Origin: Terriglobia bacterium
GTDB lineage: Bacteria > Acidobacteriota > Terriglobia > Versatilivoradales > Versatilivoraceae
Assembly (NCBI GenBank): GCA_951813285.1
Contig: OX638355.1
Coordinates: 1,488,653-1,552,652 of the forward strand
Direction: 5' to 3'
DNA length: 64,000 nucleotides
Shown: piece after piece, positions 8,705 to 17,101 of the stretch
Numbering within the stretch: the stretch's first letter is position 1
How the letters are laid out: every line of letters begins with the position of its first letter
Notes under the pieces: generated by a model
Seen by the model: only the letters and a program-made list of their open reading frames with translations
Databases searched by the model: none
What the model was told of the DNA's origin: nothing
Translations under genes and position numbers: made by a program

Positions 8705-8886
8705 CAGGGGCGCGGCTTACCTGAGAATATGCTGCTTTAGCCGGCTTCCTTGAGAGCGGCGAAGCCGCGGCAGCACTTAGCCGTGGGCGTCAGCCCATGG
8801 GAAACGTCGCCTATGGGTGTCGAGCCGCGTAGGCGGCGGCAGCAAATGCCGGTGAGCCCAAGTGAAGCACAAGCCGACGCAATGAT
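8705..8886. repeat. Mosaic of short GC-rich palindromes
   Basis: Contains GTGGGCGTCAGCCCATGGG (partly self-complementary TGGGCGTCAGCCCA) and GCCGCGTAGGCGGC. A relative of the first, GTGGGCGTAACCCGCGGG followed by a GGAAATCGCC-like tail, occurs at about 33101-33145, also directly after an R2 element. Confidence 0.5.
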
Positions 8887-9124
8887 GAGCCTTTTGCAAA
8901 TATCGCAATCGGGAATGACATTGAGGCGGCAAGGATGATGTGCTGCAGGCTCCAGCATTCACCACGATAAGCACAAGAGACAACAGAAACCACAAAAAGC
9001 ACAAAAGGCACAAAACGAGTTTCTTGATTTCGAGACTTGCCCATCCGATGGTTCTTTTTGTGTTTTTGTGCTTTTTGTGGCCATTCCCGGCAAAGGTCCC
9101 GCTGGTGAATCTTGCAAAGGGCTC
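8887..9124 (+). repeat. R2 fold-back element, complete copy 1
   Basis: Left end GAGCCTTTTGCAAA, right end TTGCAAAGGGCTC: terminal inverted repeats. Inside are two further arms, CCACAAAAAGCACAAAAGGC near 8992 and TTTTGTGCTTTTTGTGG near 9064-9080, which pair around a ~60-base loop containing TTTCTTGATTTCGAGACTTG. The whole 238-base element can fold back on itself. Confidence 0.7.
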
Positions 9125-9203
9125 TGATGTTTATTTGAAACAACGCCTTGTGCCGGGTGGGGGAACATCCGTTCAAAGTCAAGCATAGTCAGACGGCTAA
9201 TTT

Positions 9204-9400
9204 ACATGGATGCACAGGATTATTGGGCGAGAGTTTCCACCGTCATGAGTCCAACCATCGCCTCTGTTCCAACACGGATTTCCCAAAACCCGCTCCCGGG
9301 CTCTTGGATCACTTCCAGCACCCACCCGATCATCAAGCGGGTCTGCTTCTGTGGCACAGCCTCCCGTGCTGTTTATCCTGTTTATCCTGTGCATCCATGT
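9204..9400. repeat. Hairpin element with perfect 17-base inverted termini
   Basis: ACATGGATGCACAGGAT at 9204-9220 is exactly complementary to 9384-9400. The right arm is preceded by a tandem TTTATCCTG/TTTATCCTG. The minus-strand ACAGGATAAACAGGATA-type motif recurs at 63689-63714. The interior (about 160 bases) has no coding signal. Confidence 0.7.
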
Positions 9401-9463
9401 TCAATCAGTAGAAAACCGGTTTGGCACGACAGGGCCCTTGTTCCCGACAGGCCATGAAGACTC

Positions 9464-9640
9464 ATTGTTTCACTCTTGTATGATCCGCCCGTCGTCGGGG
9501 GCGGGGGCCCGGCTTGCCTGAAACAAACGAAAAAAGACAAAAGAAAAAGAGGAATCCACGAAGGGACACGAAGAACGACGAAGGGCCACTAAGGCATTGA
9601 GGTGAACCGCGACGGGATACCAGGGTCGCGAAGGGCCACG
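9464..9640 (+). repeat. R1 repeat copy C with a second R1 right end in front
   Basis: 9464-9490 matches the tail that follows copy B (ATTGTTTCACTC, then TATGATC). The left end TGAAACAAACG follows at 9519 and the body is nearly identical to copy B through GGTGAACCGCGACGGGATACC. The expected right end is missing; the match fades near 9640, about 20 bases from the stop of the methyltransferase gene. The arrangement looks like the remains of two head-to-tail units. Confidence 0.7.
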
Positions 9641-9662
9641 AAAAACAGTCCCGCGGGGGATT

Positions 9663-10304
9663 TCAGTATTTTTGCATGATGACAGCCAGGAGGTTTTGCT
9701 TCATGAGCAGGAACCTCCGGGTATCGTACCCGTCGAACAACTGAGTCACGTCTCGGGTCTGGTAGATTTTCCGGATCGGCATGGCGCGACCGGTGGGAAC
9801 GCGTTCCAGCTTGGATTCGGTGACAATGCGGTACTGGTGGATCCCTTCGGAGCCGCCGGGCCGTCTGGTCTGAAAAAGAGCGAAGATCAAGCTCTTCGGC
9901 TTCATCATCGCCGATACTCGGGCCATAAACAGGGAGGCGAATTCGGGATCCAGATAGCTCAGCAGATCCCAGCAAATCAGTCCGTCGAAGAAGTCGATGG
10001 GGTATTTGAAGTTTTCGCTGAAAAACTTGCTGATAGTGAGGGTTCGTTGATCTTCAAACGGGGTTGAGAATCTGGATTTCGCGTAAGACTCCAACAGGTC
10101 TTCCACGTAAAGCTTGATTTGACGTCCGAAGAAGTACTCGACGTTGGATCCTGTGGGCGGACCGATATCCAGCAACACGGCTCTTTTCTTGCGGTCGATG
10201 GCTCCAAGAAACTCCTTCAGGACATCAGCCTGCAGACTGACCGCAAGTGGGCTGGCTTGCTCCCTGGCCACACGGCCGGCAATCGATTCCAGCTTATTCA
10301 TCAT
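9663..10304 (-). CDS. Class I SAM-dependent methyltransferase, unknown substrate
   Basis: A 213-residue protein. Motif I appears as AVLLDIGPPTGSNVEYFF, an acidic segment KLYVEDLLESY follows, and FDGLICWDLLSYLDPEFAS fits motif IV and the following helix of a Rossmann methyltransferase (Methyltransf_11/23 type). No substrate-specific features are recognised. It has no signal peptide. It follows glcF on the same strand by 109 bases, so operon membership is possible but not shown. Two adjacent ATGs (10304 and 10301) could start it; neither has a clear ribosome binding site. Confidence 0.7.
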   Translation of the reverse strand: MMNKLESIAGRVAREQASPLAVSLQADVLKEFLGAIDRKKRAVLLDIGPPTGSNVEYFFGRQIKLYVEDLLESYAKSRFSTPFEDQRTLTISKFFSENFKYPIDFFDGLICWDLLSYLDPEFASLFMARVSAMMKPKSLIFALFQTRRPGGSEGIHQYRIVTESKLERVPTGRAMPIRKIYQTRDVTQLFDGYDTRRFLLMKQNLLAVIMQKY

Positions 10305-10413
10305 GGAGACCGGCTTTCGTCCGCCAACAGGCGGTTCCCGTTCGCTTCATTCACCAACAGGGCGCCTGTCCGGATGATACTCAACACACCTTATCATAGG
10401 AAATCCTGCTGAT

Positions 10414-11745
10414 TCAGTCGGGATTGCGACCGTTCCCGAAAGACTCCGATCGATAGGCGCGGTCGAGGATCTCCAGGGGATGCATCACTTGAATATGGCT
10501 CAGGTCGGCCATCCGCAGACCCTGGCCGATTTGAAGGAGACAGCCCGGGTTGCCGGTGGCCACCGCCGCCGGCCCGCACTGCTTGATATCCTCGACCTTG
10601 CGCTCCAGGATCCGCATGGACAATTCGGGGTGAGTAATATTGTAAATGCCGGCGCTCCCGCAACATTGGTCCGGATACTGCAATTCCAACAGCTCCAGCC
10701 CCGGAATCTGCTGCAGCAAGCGGCGCGGCGCCTGGCCAATTCTTTGAGCATGCAGCAGGTGACAGGGGTCGTCGTAAGCGACCCTCAGCTCCAGTCGGCC
10801 AGGCGGAGACAGAGCCGGAAGCCCGTCCAGAAACTCCGAAATATCCACGACCTTTTGGCTGAAGGACCGGGCGCGGGATGAAAACTCGGGATCATGGGCG
10901 AGAAGGGCCCCATACTCCTTGAGCTTGGCGCCGCATCCGGCTGCGTTCACGATGACCGCCGAGACGCTGGCCTGCTCGAAGGCCTGGATATTCCTTTTCG
11001 CCATCTCCTGAGCAGTCGCCGTAATGCCGGCGTGGGCGTGGAGCGCCGCGCAGCAGACCTGGGAGGAAGGGACGACGATCTCACAACCGTTCCGTTGCAG
11101 GACTCGTATGGTGGCGTGGTGAATGCCGGCAAAGATTTCGTTCATGACACATCCGGCGACTAATCCCACTCGGAACCGGGTGGCTCCGTTGCTTTTGAAG
11201 ATCGCTCCCAGTTCAACCGGAGCGGCACGTCCTCGAAGGTCGGGAAGCAACCGTTCCATGCCGGCCAACCGCGCCGGAATCAATTTCAGGGCAGCCAGCC
11301 CGCGGACCAATGCCTGCAAGCCCAGGCGCTGGTAGAGACGCAGCAAATGAAAATGGATCCGCAGGATCCGCGGAGAAGGGAAAACCCAGCCGAAGACGTA
11401 GCGGCGGAGGGCGTCCACCAGGAAGGGGCGCTTCAGTTGTTGCTCGACGACCTCGCGGGCCTGCTCCACCAGTTCTCCGTAGGGCACGCCTGAAGGGCAA
11501 GCCGACTCGCAGGCACGGCAGTCCAGGCAGGCGGAGATGTGCTCGGCAAAACTCCCGGCAACCGGCAGCCTTCCACGTTGGCGGGCTTGCATCAGATAGA
11601 TGCGGCCCCTGGGCGAGTCCGCCTCCTTCCCCAACTCGATGTAGGTCGGACAGGCTTGCAGGCAGAGCCCGCAATGGACGCATTGAGGAGTCAAGTCGGC
11701 CGCCACGGTGCTGCCGGCCGGATGTGGATGAGCCGGTGATTCCAC
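10414..11745 (-). CDS. glcF: Glycolate oxidase iron-sulfur subunit
   Basis: The iron-sulfur/CCG-domain subunit of glycolate oxidase (443 aa), which passes electrons from the FAD subunits GlcD/GlcE to the membrane quinone pool. Two [4Fe-4S] motifs lie near the N-terminus: CVHCGLCLQACP and CLDCRACESACP. They are followed by two CCG domains with CCAALHAHAG, DDPCHLLHAQR and CCGSAGIYN. A GTG at 11751 is possible, but the GTG at 11745 has GGAGG five bases upstream and is preferred. It is the last gene of glcD-glcE-glcF, 46 bases after glcE. Confidence 0.93.
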   Translation of the reverse strand: MESPAHPHPAGSTVAADLTPQCVHCGLCLQACPTYIELGKEADSPRGRIYLMQARQRGRLPVAGSFAEHISACLDCRACESACPSGVPYGELVEQAREVVEQQLKRPFLVDALRRYVFGWVFPSPRILRIHFHLLRLYQRLGLQALVRGLAALKLIPARLAGMERLLPDLRGRAAPVELGAIFKSNGATRFRVGLVAGCVMNEIFAGIHHATIRVLQRNGCEIVVPSSQVCCAALHAHAGITATAQEMAKRNIQAFEQASVSAVIVNAAGCGAKLKEYGALLAHDPEFSSRARSFSQKVVDISEFLDGLPALSPPGRLELRVAYDDPCHLLHAQRIGQAPRRLLQQIPGLELLELQYPDQCCGSAGIYNITHPELSMRILERKVEDIKQCGPAAVATGNPGCLLQIGQGLRMADLSHIQVMHPLEILDRAYRSESFGNGRNPD

Positions 11746-11791
11746 TGGCACCTCCGATTACACGCGCCTCACGAACAGGACCGGGGCGGGT

Positions 11792-13183
11792 TCAAACCAC
11801 GAATCTTCCCGGGTTCAGGATCTCCTGGGGGTCGAGTTGTTTCTTGACCTGCTTCATCAGTTTCAGGTCCTTGTATCGATAGCCCCAGGCATCGACCTGG
11901 TTCTTCAGATTGGCGGGACCCTTCTCAATGACCACGCTGCCGCGTACCGCATTCAGCAAGCTCCGCCATCTCTCGATCAGAGTTGCCAGCCTCCCCGCCT
12001 GAGGGGTTGAAGGGTCGAGATGGCAGAAGACACGCATCACTCCGCTTCCCGCGTGGGCTCTCAAGAAGAATGGGACTTCGGTCTCGGACAACTGCCCTTC
12101 GACCTCCCCGATCCACCGGACCAGTTGATTGGGAAGGATGTTGACCTTGAGCTTCAGGCTTTCCTGCGGTGGCGCCGCCAGGCAGAAGTGGTCCTCCCGC
12201 AAGAAATCCCAGAGCTCGGTCTGCTCGCGGGAGTCGCTGACCAGCATGTCCCCATCCGTGTGCATGCCCCAGATAGATCTCAATTCCTCGACCTGCCAGT
12301 TGACGGCAGCCTCCAGATCGCCGAATTTGACCGCCAGAGCATAGCCTCCGATCTTTCCATTCCAATCCAACTCCCGGTCAAGCTGGCGCCAGGCACCGCC
12401 GTTCAGGAATTCGACGGCGGTGGGAATCAATGGAGATTGCAGCAACCGGCTCAAGGCACCTTGCACCTGGGGGAGGCTCTTGAAGAGTCCCACCACCGTC
12501 TTCTCCATGGGGGGAAGGGGCTTGAGCTTGAAGTAGAAGTCCGAAAAGATGCCCAGGGTGCCGAAAGAGCCCGCGTAGAGCTTGCACATGTCGTACCCGG
12601 TGACGTTCTTGACCACTCTGGAGCCGAAACGTGTTTGGGATCCGTCTGCCTGGACAACACCGATTCCGAGCAAGTAGTCGCGAAGGGTCCCATGGCCCAA
12701 TCGGCCCGGTCCGCTGGCGTTGGTGGCTACCATCCCTCCCAGAGTCGTCTGGCCGTAACCGGGCGGATCGATGGGCAGGCACAAGCGGTCGGCCGCCAGC
12801 ATTTCCTGCAGCCGTCCCAAGCGACACCCGCTTTCCACCCGGACCACCAGGTCCTGGGGCTCATATTCCGGGATTCGGTTCAGACGGGTGGTCGCGAGGG
12901 CCAGGTCGAAGCGCTTGGGAGGGTTTCCGAGATCCTGGCGGCTTCCGGATCCAAAGGGCACCACGGCCCACTGTTGGTGCTGCGCCGTTCGCAGGAGATC
13001 GCTGATCTCCCCGGGTGTTCGTGGAGCGGCGGCCCGGCCGGGATGCTTCCCCTGTACGGCGAATGACTCCAGCCCGGAAGCGGGCAGGGCGCAGGAAATC
13101 TTCGGATTGACCGCCGCCGGCTCCTGATGTTTCGTCACCGCTCGATCTTGAGATCCCGTGCTCGGTCCAACCATGTATGACAC
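11792..13183 (-). CDS. glcE: Glycolate oxidase FAD-binding subunit GlcE
   Basis: An FAD-linked (PCMH-fold) subunit of glycolate oxidase. Visible motifs are VPFGSGSRQDLG (FAD pyrophosphate binding), LPIDPPGYGQTTLGGMVAT, then ASGPGRLGHGTLRDYLLGI and VVKNVTGYDMCKLYAGSFG. It is longer (463 aa) than typical GlcE (about 350) because of an N-terminal extension of about 60 residues and a full C-terminal domain ending QVDAWGYRYKDLKLMKQVKK. The start is GTG 13183 or ATG 13174; GTG follows AGGA. The middle gene of the operon, 41 bases after glcD. Confidence 0.88.
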   Translation of the reverse strand: MSYMVGPSTGSQDRAVTKHQEPAAVNPKISCALPASGLESFAVQGKHPGRAAAPRTPGEISDLLRTAQHQQWAVVPFGSGSRQDLGNPPKRFDLALATTRLNRIPEYEPQDLVVRVESGCRLGRLQEMLAADRLCLPIDPPGYGQTTLGGMVATNASGPGRLGHGTLRDYLLGIGVVQADGSQTRFGSRVVKNVTGYDMCKLYAGSFGTLGIFSDFYFKLKPLPPMEKTVVGLFKSLPQVQGALSRLLQSPLIPTAVEFLNGGAWRQLDRELDWNGKIGGYALAVKFGDLEAAVNWQVEELRSIWGMHTDGDMLVSDSREQTELWDFLREDHFCLAAPPQESLKLKVNILPNQLVRWIGEVEGQLSETEVPFFLRAHAGSGVMRVFCHLDPSTPQAGRLATLIERWRSLLNAVRGSVVIEKGPANLKNQVDAWGYRYKDLKLMKQVKKQLDPQEILNPGRFVV

Positions 13184-13224
13184 CCGTCCTGTATGTGGCG
13201 AGGCAACCTTCAGGAGGAGGCCGG

Positions 13225-14724
13225 TCAGAACCGCACGAACTCCGGGTCTTCCTCAGACCGGCTGAGGCGATCGCGGCTGTCTTCCGAAAGCGAGGACATC
13301 TCCCCGCATCCGCGTCGCATGGGGAAAATCTTTTGCGGATTGGCAAGATTGTCCGGGTTGAAGACCCGCTTGAGCCGTTCCATCACCTGAAGATCGGCCT
13401 CGCTGAAGAACAATCTCATGAACTCTCTCTTTTCCAAACCGATTCCGTGCTCTCCGCTCAAGGTCCCTCCCACATCCATGCAGCAGCGCAGGATGGCGCC
13501 GGCCAGCGCCATGACCTTTTCCCTGGCATCGTCCTGGGCGATGTCGTAGAGAATGATGGGATGAAGATTGCCATCCCCGGCATGAAATACGTTGGCCATC
13601 CGCAGTCCGTATTCCCGGCCGAGGCTCTCGATACGGTCGAGGACTTCCGGAAGCTTGCTCCGTGGAATGACCCCGTCCATGGTGTAGTAGTTCGGACTGA
13701 TGCGCCCGTAGGCGCCGAAGGCATTCTTTCGCGCCGCCCACAGCTTTTTTCGCTCCGCGGCCGAGCCTGCGACCCGTACCTCCCGGGCCTGGCGGGATCC
13801 GATGACCTCCAGGATTTCCTCCAGTTGCCGGTCGATGCCGGCCTCCAGCCCGTCCACTTCGATGAGCAGTACGGCCGCGGCGTCCTGGGGAATGCCGCTG
13901 GCGTAGACTCCGGCTTCGATCGCCTGAATGGTGTTCTTGTCGATCATCTCCAGGGCCGCGGGTACGATGCCCCGCGCAATGATGCCGGAAACCGTCTGGG
14001 TCGCTTCCGACACCGAGTCGTAAACGGCCAGAAGCGTTTTCACCGCCGGCGCCGAGTGCAGCAGGCGAACAGTCACTTCGGTCGCGATTCCCAGGGTTCC
14101 CTCGGAACCGACGAAGGTTCCCACCAGGTCGAAACCGACCGGGTCTCCGGCCGCGGTTCCCAGCCGGTAGACTTCACCGTCCGGGAACACCGCTTGCAGC
14201 TCCAGCACATGATTGGTGGTGACGCCATACTTGAGCGTGTGCGGACCGCCGGCGTTTTCGGCCACGTTGCCCCCGATGGTCGACGCAACCTGGCTTGAGG
14301 GGTCGGGAGCGTAGTAGAACTCGTCAGCTTCGACTGCCCGGGTGACGTGCTGGTTCACGACTCCCGGCTGAACCCGGGCCATGCGATTCTCCAGGTCGAT
14401 CTCCAGGATCCGATTCATTCTGGAGAGCTCCAGCACGATTCCACCCTCCGCGGCGATGGTTCCCCCGCTCAAGCTGGTTCCGGCGCCCCGGGCCAGAAAG
14501 GGGATCCCATGACGGCAGGCAAGCCTGACGATCTGAAGCACTTCCTCGGTGGTGTCCGGGAAAACCACGAAATCGGGCATGCGGGAGTGAAGGGTCAACC
14601 CGTCGCATTCATACACCAGCAGTTCTTCCGGGGTGTGGAGGACCCTCTCGCTGTCCAGCAAGGCCACCAGTTCCTTGCGAATCTCGGTCCGGGGGACGCC
14701 TGGTTGGGATGTTGCAACGGTCAT
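13225..14724 (-). CDS. glcD: Glycolate oxidase subunit GlcD (FAD-linked oxidase)
   Basis: The 499-residue catalytic FAD subunit, oxidising glycolate (or D-lactate) to the 2-oxoacid. Motifs in order are RGAGTSLSGGTIA (FAD-binding loop), APDPSSQVASTIGGNVAENA, GSEGTLGIATEVTVR, then NVFHAGDGNLHPIILYD and GGTLSGEHGIGLEK in the C-terminal FAD-oxidase domain. The last ~25 residues, after FNPDNLANPQKIFPMRRG, are an unremarkable acidic tail. The presence of glcE and glcF directly downstream supports glycolate rather than stand-alone D-lactate dehydrogenase. The rhomboid gene lies 59 bases upstream on the same strand, so one transcript is possible. Confidence 0.93.
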   Translation of the reverse strand: MTVATSQPGVPRTEIRKELVALLDSERVLHTPEELLVYECDGLTLHSRMPDFVVFPDTTEEVLQIVRLACRHGIPFLARGAGTSLSGGTIAAEGGIVLELSRMNRILEIDLENRMARVQPGVVNQHVTRAVEADEFYYAPDPSSQVASTIGGNVAENAGGPHTLKYGVTTNHVLELQAVFPDGEVYRLGTAAGDPVGFDLVGTFVGSEGTLGIATEVTVRLLHSAPAVKTLLAVYDSVSEATQTVSGIIARGIVPAALEMIDKNTIQAIEAGVYASGIPQDAAAVLLIEVDGLEAGIDRQLEEILEVIGSRQAREVRVAGSAAERKKLWAARKNAFGAYGRISPNYYTMDGVIPRSKLPEVLDRIESLGREYGLRMANVFHAGDGNLHPIILYDIAQDDAREKVMALAGAILRCCMDVGGTLSGEHGIGLEKREFMRLFFSEADLQVMERLKRVFNPDNLANPQKIFPMRRGCGEMSSLSEDSRDRLSRSEEDPEFVRF

Positions 14725-14783
14725 GATGCCGCATTATAGCCCAGCTTGCAGGTTGGTTTCCGCCGGTAGTCCTTGGAAGGGGG

Positions 14784-15707
14784 CTAGAAGTCAAGCCGAT
14801 TCAGGACGGCCAGGAGAAGAGACAGGGCGATGGCCGCCAGGCTGGACCAGTAAAGCACCCGCCACAACAGGCCCTGGAAGGGGGTTTCCTGATGTCGATT
14901 GGGGTTGGGAAGCGCAAAAGCCAGAGCGGCGCCGGCCAATGCGCCCCCGAAGTGGGCGGCGTTGTTGGCTCCAATGAAGATCCCGAAGACGAAAGCGTAG
15001 ACAATCCAGTGGACCAGTTGTTGTTGCAGTATCTGACCCCAGGATCCCCAGCGTCGGGAGAGAACCACTGCCATGGCGATCATTCCAAAGACGGCGCCCG
15101 AGGCTCCCGCGGTCACCAGCCATGGCGGGTAATACCAGTTGCTGAGGCCAAAGCCGATGACTCCGGTGGCCAGGTAGGAGACCAGGAACCGTTCCTTGCC
15201 CAGCAGTTCTTCCAGCAGCGGCCCGATGAACATCAGGGCATAGGAGTTGAACAGCAGGTGGATGATGCCGATGTGGATGAAAATGGCGGATACCAGGCGC
15301 CACCATTCCCCCTGGGCTACCAGAGCGGACACGTCGGCTCCCCAAGCCACCAGGGCCTGCTGGTTCCCCCCGGTCAGAAGCCGGCCGAAATCAGTGACGG
15401 TGCCCTGTTGCTCGGTAGCGAACATGGCCAGGAAGACCAGGAAATTGGCGGTCAGAAGCGCGTAGGAGACGGGTGTGTACTGGGGCAGGACGTTACTCAG
15501 CAGCTTGCCCAGCCCGCTGGGTCGCCGCCGGAGCCTGGCCCCGCAGAGGGAGCACGCGGATTCCTGCACGCCGACCAGAGCCCGGCAGGAGGGACACATT
15601 CTGGTGGTGACCTGGGTGCCTTGCCAGAGATTTTTCCAGTAGTCGAGCTGCCTTTCCAGTTGCTGGGCGATGATGCGCAACTTCCAGCGCAGGCGGGCAG
15701 GCAGCAT
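14784..15707 (-). CDS. Rhomboid-family intramembrane serine protease with N-terminal zinc ribbon
   Basis: A 307-residue protein. The first ~65 residues are soluble and contain a four-cysteine zinc ribbon (CPSCRALVGVQESACSLCG). Six or seven transmembrane segments follow with the rhomboid elements WWRLVSAIFIHIGIIHLLFN, the nucleophile motif GASGAVFG and the histidine motif AAHFGG. A Ser-His dyad is therefore intact and an active membrane protease is expected. The family cleaves single-pass membrane proteins within the bilayer; the substrate is unknown. It is first on the minus strand before glcDEF (59-base gap), with a candidate promoter at 15762-15790. Confidence 0.9.
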   Translation of the reverse strand: MLPARLRWKLRIIAQQLERQLDYWKNLWQGTQVTTRMCPSCRALVGVQESACSLCGARLRRRPSGLGKLLSNVLPQYTPVSYALLTANFLVFLAMFATEQQGTVTDFGRLLTGGNQQALVAWGADVSALVAQGEWWRLVSAIFIHIGIIHLLFNSYALMFIGPLLEELLGKERFLVSYLATGVIGFGLSNWYYPPWLVTAGASGAVFGMIAMAVVLSRRWGSWGQILQQQLVHWIVYAFVFGIFIGANNAAHFGGALAGAALAFALPNPNRHQETPFQGLLWRVLYWSSLAAIALSLLLAVLNRLDF

Positions 15708-15761
15708 GGGCAGGGGTCCGTCGGGTGTTTGCGGATGTCCGGGAATTACCGCAAAGAACTC

Positions 15762-15790
15762 ATCTTAAGGGAGCCTGCCATGGGAGACAA
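15762..15790 (-). promoter_or_regulatory. Candidate sigma-70-like promoter for the rhomboid gene
   Basis: On the minus strand TTGTCT (15785-15790) is separated by 17 bases from TAAGAT (15762-15767). Each hexamer matches the consensus at four of six positions. Position and orientation suit the rhomboid-glcDEF transcript. Confidence 0.4.
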
Positions 15791-15826
15791 GTCCGGCCCC
15801 TTCCTGCTGGGCTAATTATTCGAGAG

Positions 15827-15953
15827 TAAAACAATCGGAAATCGACCATCCCTTCCTAACCTTGGTATCCCGTTACGGTTCACCTCAACGCCTTAGTGGC
15901 CCTTCGTCGTTCTTCGTGTCCCTTCGTGGATTACTCTTTTTTCGTTTGTTTCA
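15827..15953 (-). repeat. R1 repeat copy D
   Basis: Begins TAAAACAATCGG and ends TTTGTTTCA at 15953. Same orientation and length (127 bases) as copy A and closely similar to it across the CCTTCGTCGTTCTTCGTG core. It is preceded by GAGAG, as is copy E. Confidence 0.75.
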
Positions 15954-16166
15954 GGCACGTCCGTTCCTGTCGGTCCCGAAGGGCGGCAAACTCCCCGGCA
16001 CTTGAGTGAAGATCGCAGGATCCATCCGGCACGCCCATAACGAATCCAGGCCACACTCCCTGTGAAAAGCTGGTATGATCCTGAGGCGTTTTTTGGCCTG
16101 GAAGCTTTGAGATCGGAGGGTTGCCCGGCGGTCGAATCCGGGCAGCCGCGTTTCAGGAGGCGCAGG

Positions 16167-16634
16167 GTGGTGAACACGATCCAGGGAAATCTGAATGCCA
16201 CGGGGCTCAGCTTTGCCATCGTGCTGAGTCGCTTCAACAGCTTTGTAACCCATCGGCTGCTGGAGGGAGCGCTGGACGCGCTGACTCGAACCGGTGCGGC
16301 TGAAGGCGACATCGACGTGATCAAGGTGCCTGGCTCTTTCGAGATTCCCTTGGCGGCCAAGAAGGCGGCAGGCAGCGGAAAGTACCAGGGGGTGATCTGC
16401 CTGGGGACCCTGATTCAGGGAGAAACTCCGCACTTCACCTACATTTGCAACGAGGTGACCAAGGGAATTGCATCGGTGTCCCTGGATTCAGAGGTGCCGG
16501 TGGCCTTCGGTGTGGTAACGGCGGAAAGCGTGGAACAAGCCATCGATCGGGCGGGGCTCAAGTCCGGCAACAAGGGATTCGAGGCTGCAATGTCGGCCGT
16601 CGAAATGGCCAATCTACTGAAGCAACTTGGATAG
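16167..16634 (+). CDS. ribH: 6,7-dimethyl-8-ribityllumazine synthase
   Basis: From the chosen GTG the protein is 155 aa, the usual length. It condenses 5-amino-6-ribitylaminouracil with dihydroxybutanone phosphate, the penultimate step of riboflavin synthesis, and normally forms an icosahedral or pentameric shell. Motifs: [20 protein letters not shown] at the N-terminus, [30 protein letters not shown] (catalytic His near 89), and [18 protein letters not shown]. The reading frame extends 35 codons upstream, but AGGAGG at 16155-16160 sets the start at GTG 16167 or the adjacent GTG 16170. It lies directly upstream of nusB, a very common pairing. Confidence 0.96.
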   Translation: MVNTIQGNLNATGLSFAIVLSRFNSFVTHRLLEGALDALTRTGAAEGDIDVIKVPGSFEIPLAAKKAAGSGKYQGVICLGTLIQGETPHFTYICNEVTKGIASVSLDSEVPVAFGVVTAESVEQAIDRAGLKSGNKGFEAAMSAVEMANLLKQLG

Positions 16635-16672
16635 ATCGATCTTCCGGAGCGGCCTGTTGAGGACATCGATCC

Positions 16673-17101
16673 ATGGGCGGACGAAGGCAGGGACGAGAGC
16701 ATGCACTGCAGATGCTTTTTCAATGGGACCTTTCCAAGGCATCGTTCAATGATGTCTGCAGGACCTTCTGGACTCTGAACCAGGATTCCGAGGCTGACAC
16801 CCGAGCCTTCGCCAACCATCTCGCCGCCGGAACCGTCCGCCATATCGCTCGGATCGACGTTTTGCTGGCCCGCCACGCCGACCATTGGCGCCTTCCCCGC
16901 ATGGCCACCGTCGACAGGAATGTCCTGCGGCTGGCCACCTTCGAGTTGTTGTACGAAACCCAAACGCCCAAGGTCGTCGCTATCAATGAAGCCCTGGAGA
17001 TTGCCCGCCGGTTCAGCACCTCGGAGGCCATCCAATTCGTTAACGGCATCCTGGACAGTATCCGCAAGGAAGTTGCACCCGAGGGGGTCGGGGAGCCTTG
17101 A
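16673..17101 (+). CDS. nusB: Transcription antitermination factor NusB
   Basis: A 142-residue all-helical protein starting GRRQGREHALQMLFQWDLS and containing TVDRNVLRLATFELLYETQT and FVNGILDSIRKE, the hallmark segments of NusB. With NusE (S10) it binds boxA RNA and promotes antitermination in rRNA operons. It follows ribH by 38 bases and overlaps the lysS start, so the three genes are probably co-transcribed. Confidence 0.95.
   Translation: MGGRRQGREHALQMLFQWDLSKASFNDVCRTFWTLNQDSEADTRAFANHLAAGTVRHIARIDVLLARHADHWRLPRMATVDRNVLRLATFELLYETQTPKVVAINEALEIARRFSTSEAIQFVNGILDSIRKEVAPEGVGEP

Larger units (their letters stand above)
8543..9662. other. Gene-free repeat island (1.1 kb)
   Basis: No convincing coding sequence on either strand. 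The stretch is filled by R1 copy B, a mosaic of short GC-rich palindromes, an R2 fold-back element, a 197-base hairpin element and R1 copy C, in that order. Small open frames here are translations of repeats; for example a frame ending RRTTKGH recurs at three R1 copies. Confidence 0.8.
15708..16166. other. Divergent intergenic region, rhomboid/ribH, with one R1 repeat
   Basis: Holds a candidate minus-strand promoter, R1 copy D and a 200-base leader before ribH. TATGAT at 16074-16079 could be a -10 for ribH but no -35 is visible at 17 bases. I looked for an FMN riboswitch, often found before riboflavin genes, and did not see its conserved helices. Confidence 0.6.

Noticed and set aside
8543-9662. 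CRISPR-like spacing of repeats
   Set aside because: The repeats are of different families, with no constant-length spacers and no cas genes.
15954-16166. FMN riboswitch before ribH
   Set aside because: The conserved RFN-element sequences were not found; only a possible -10 hexamer is visible.
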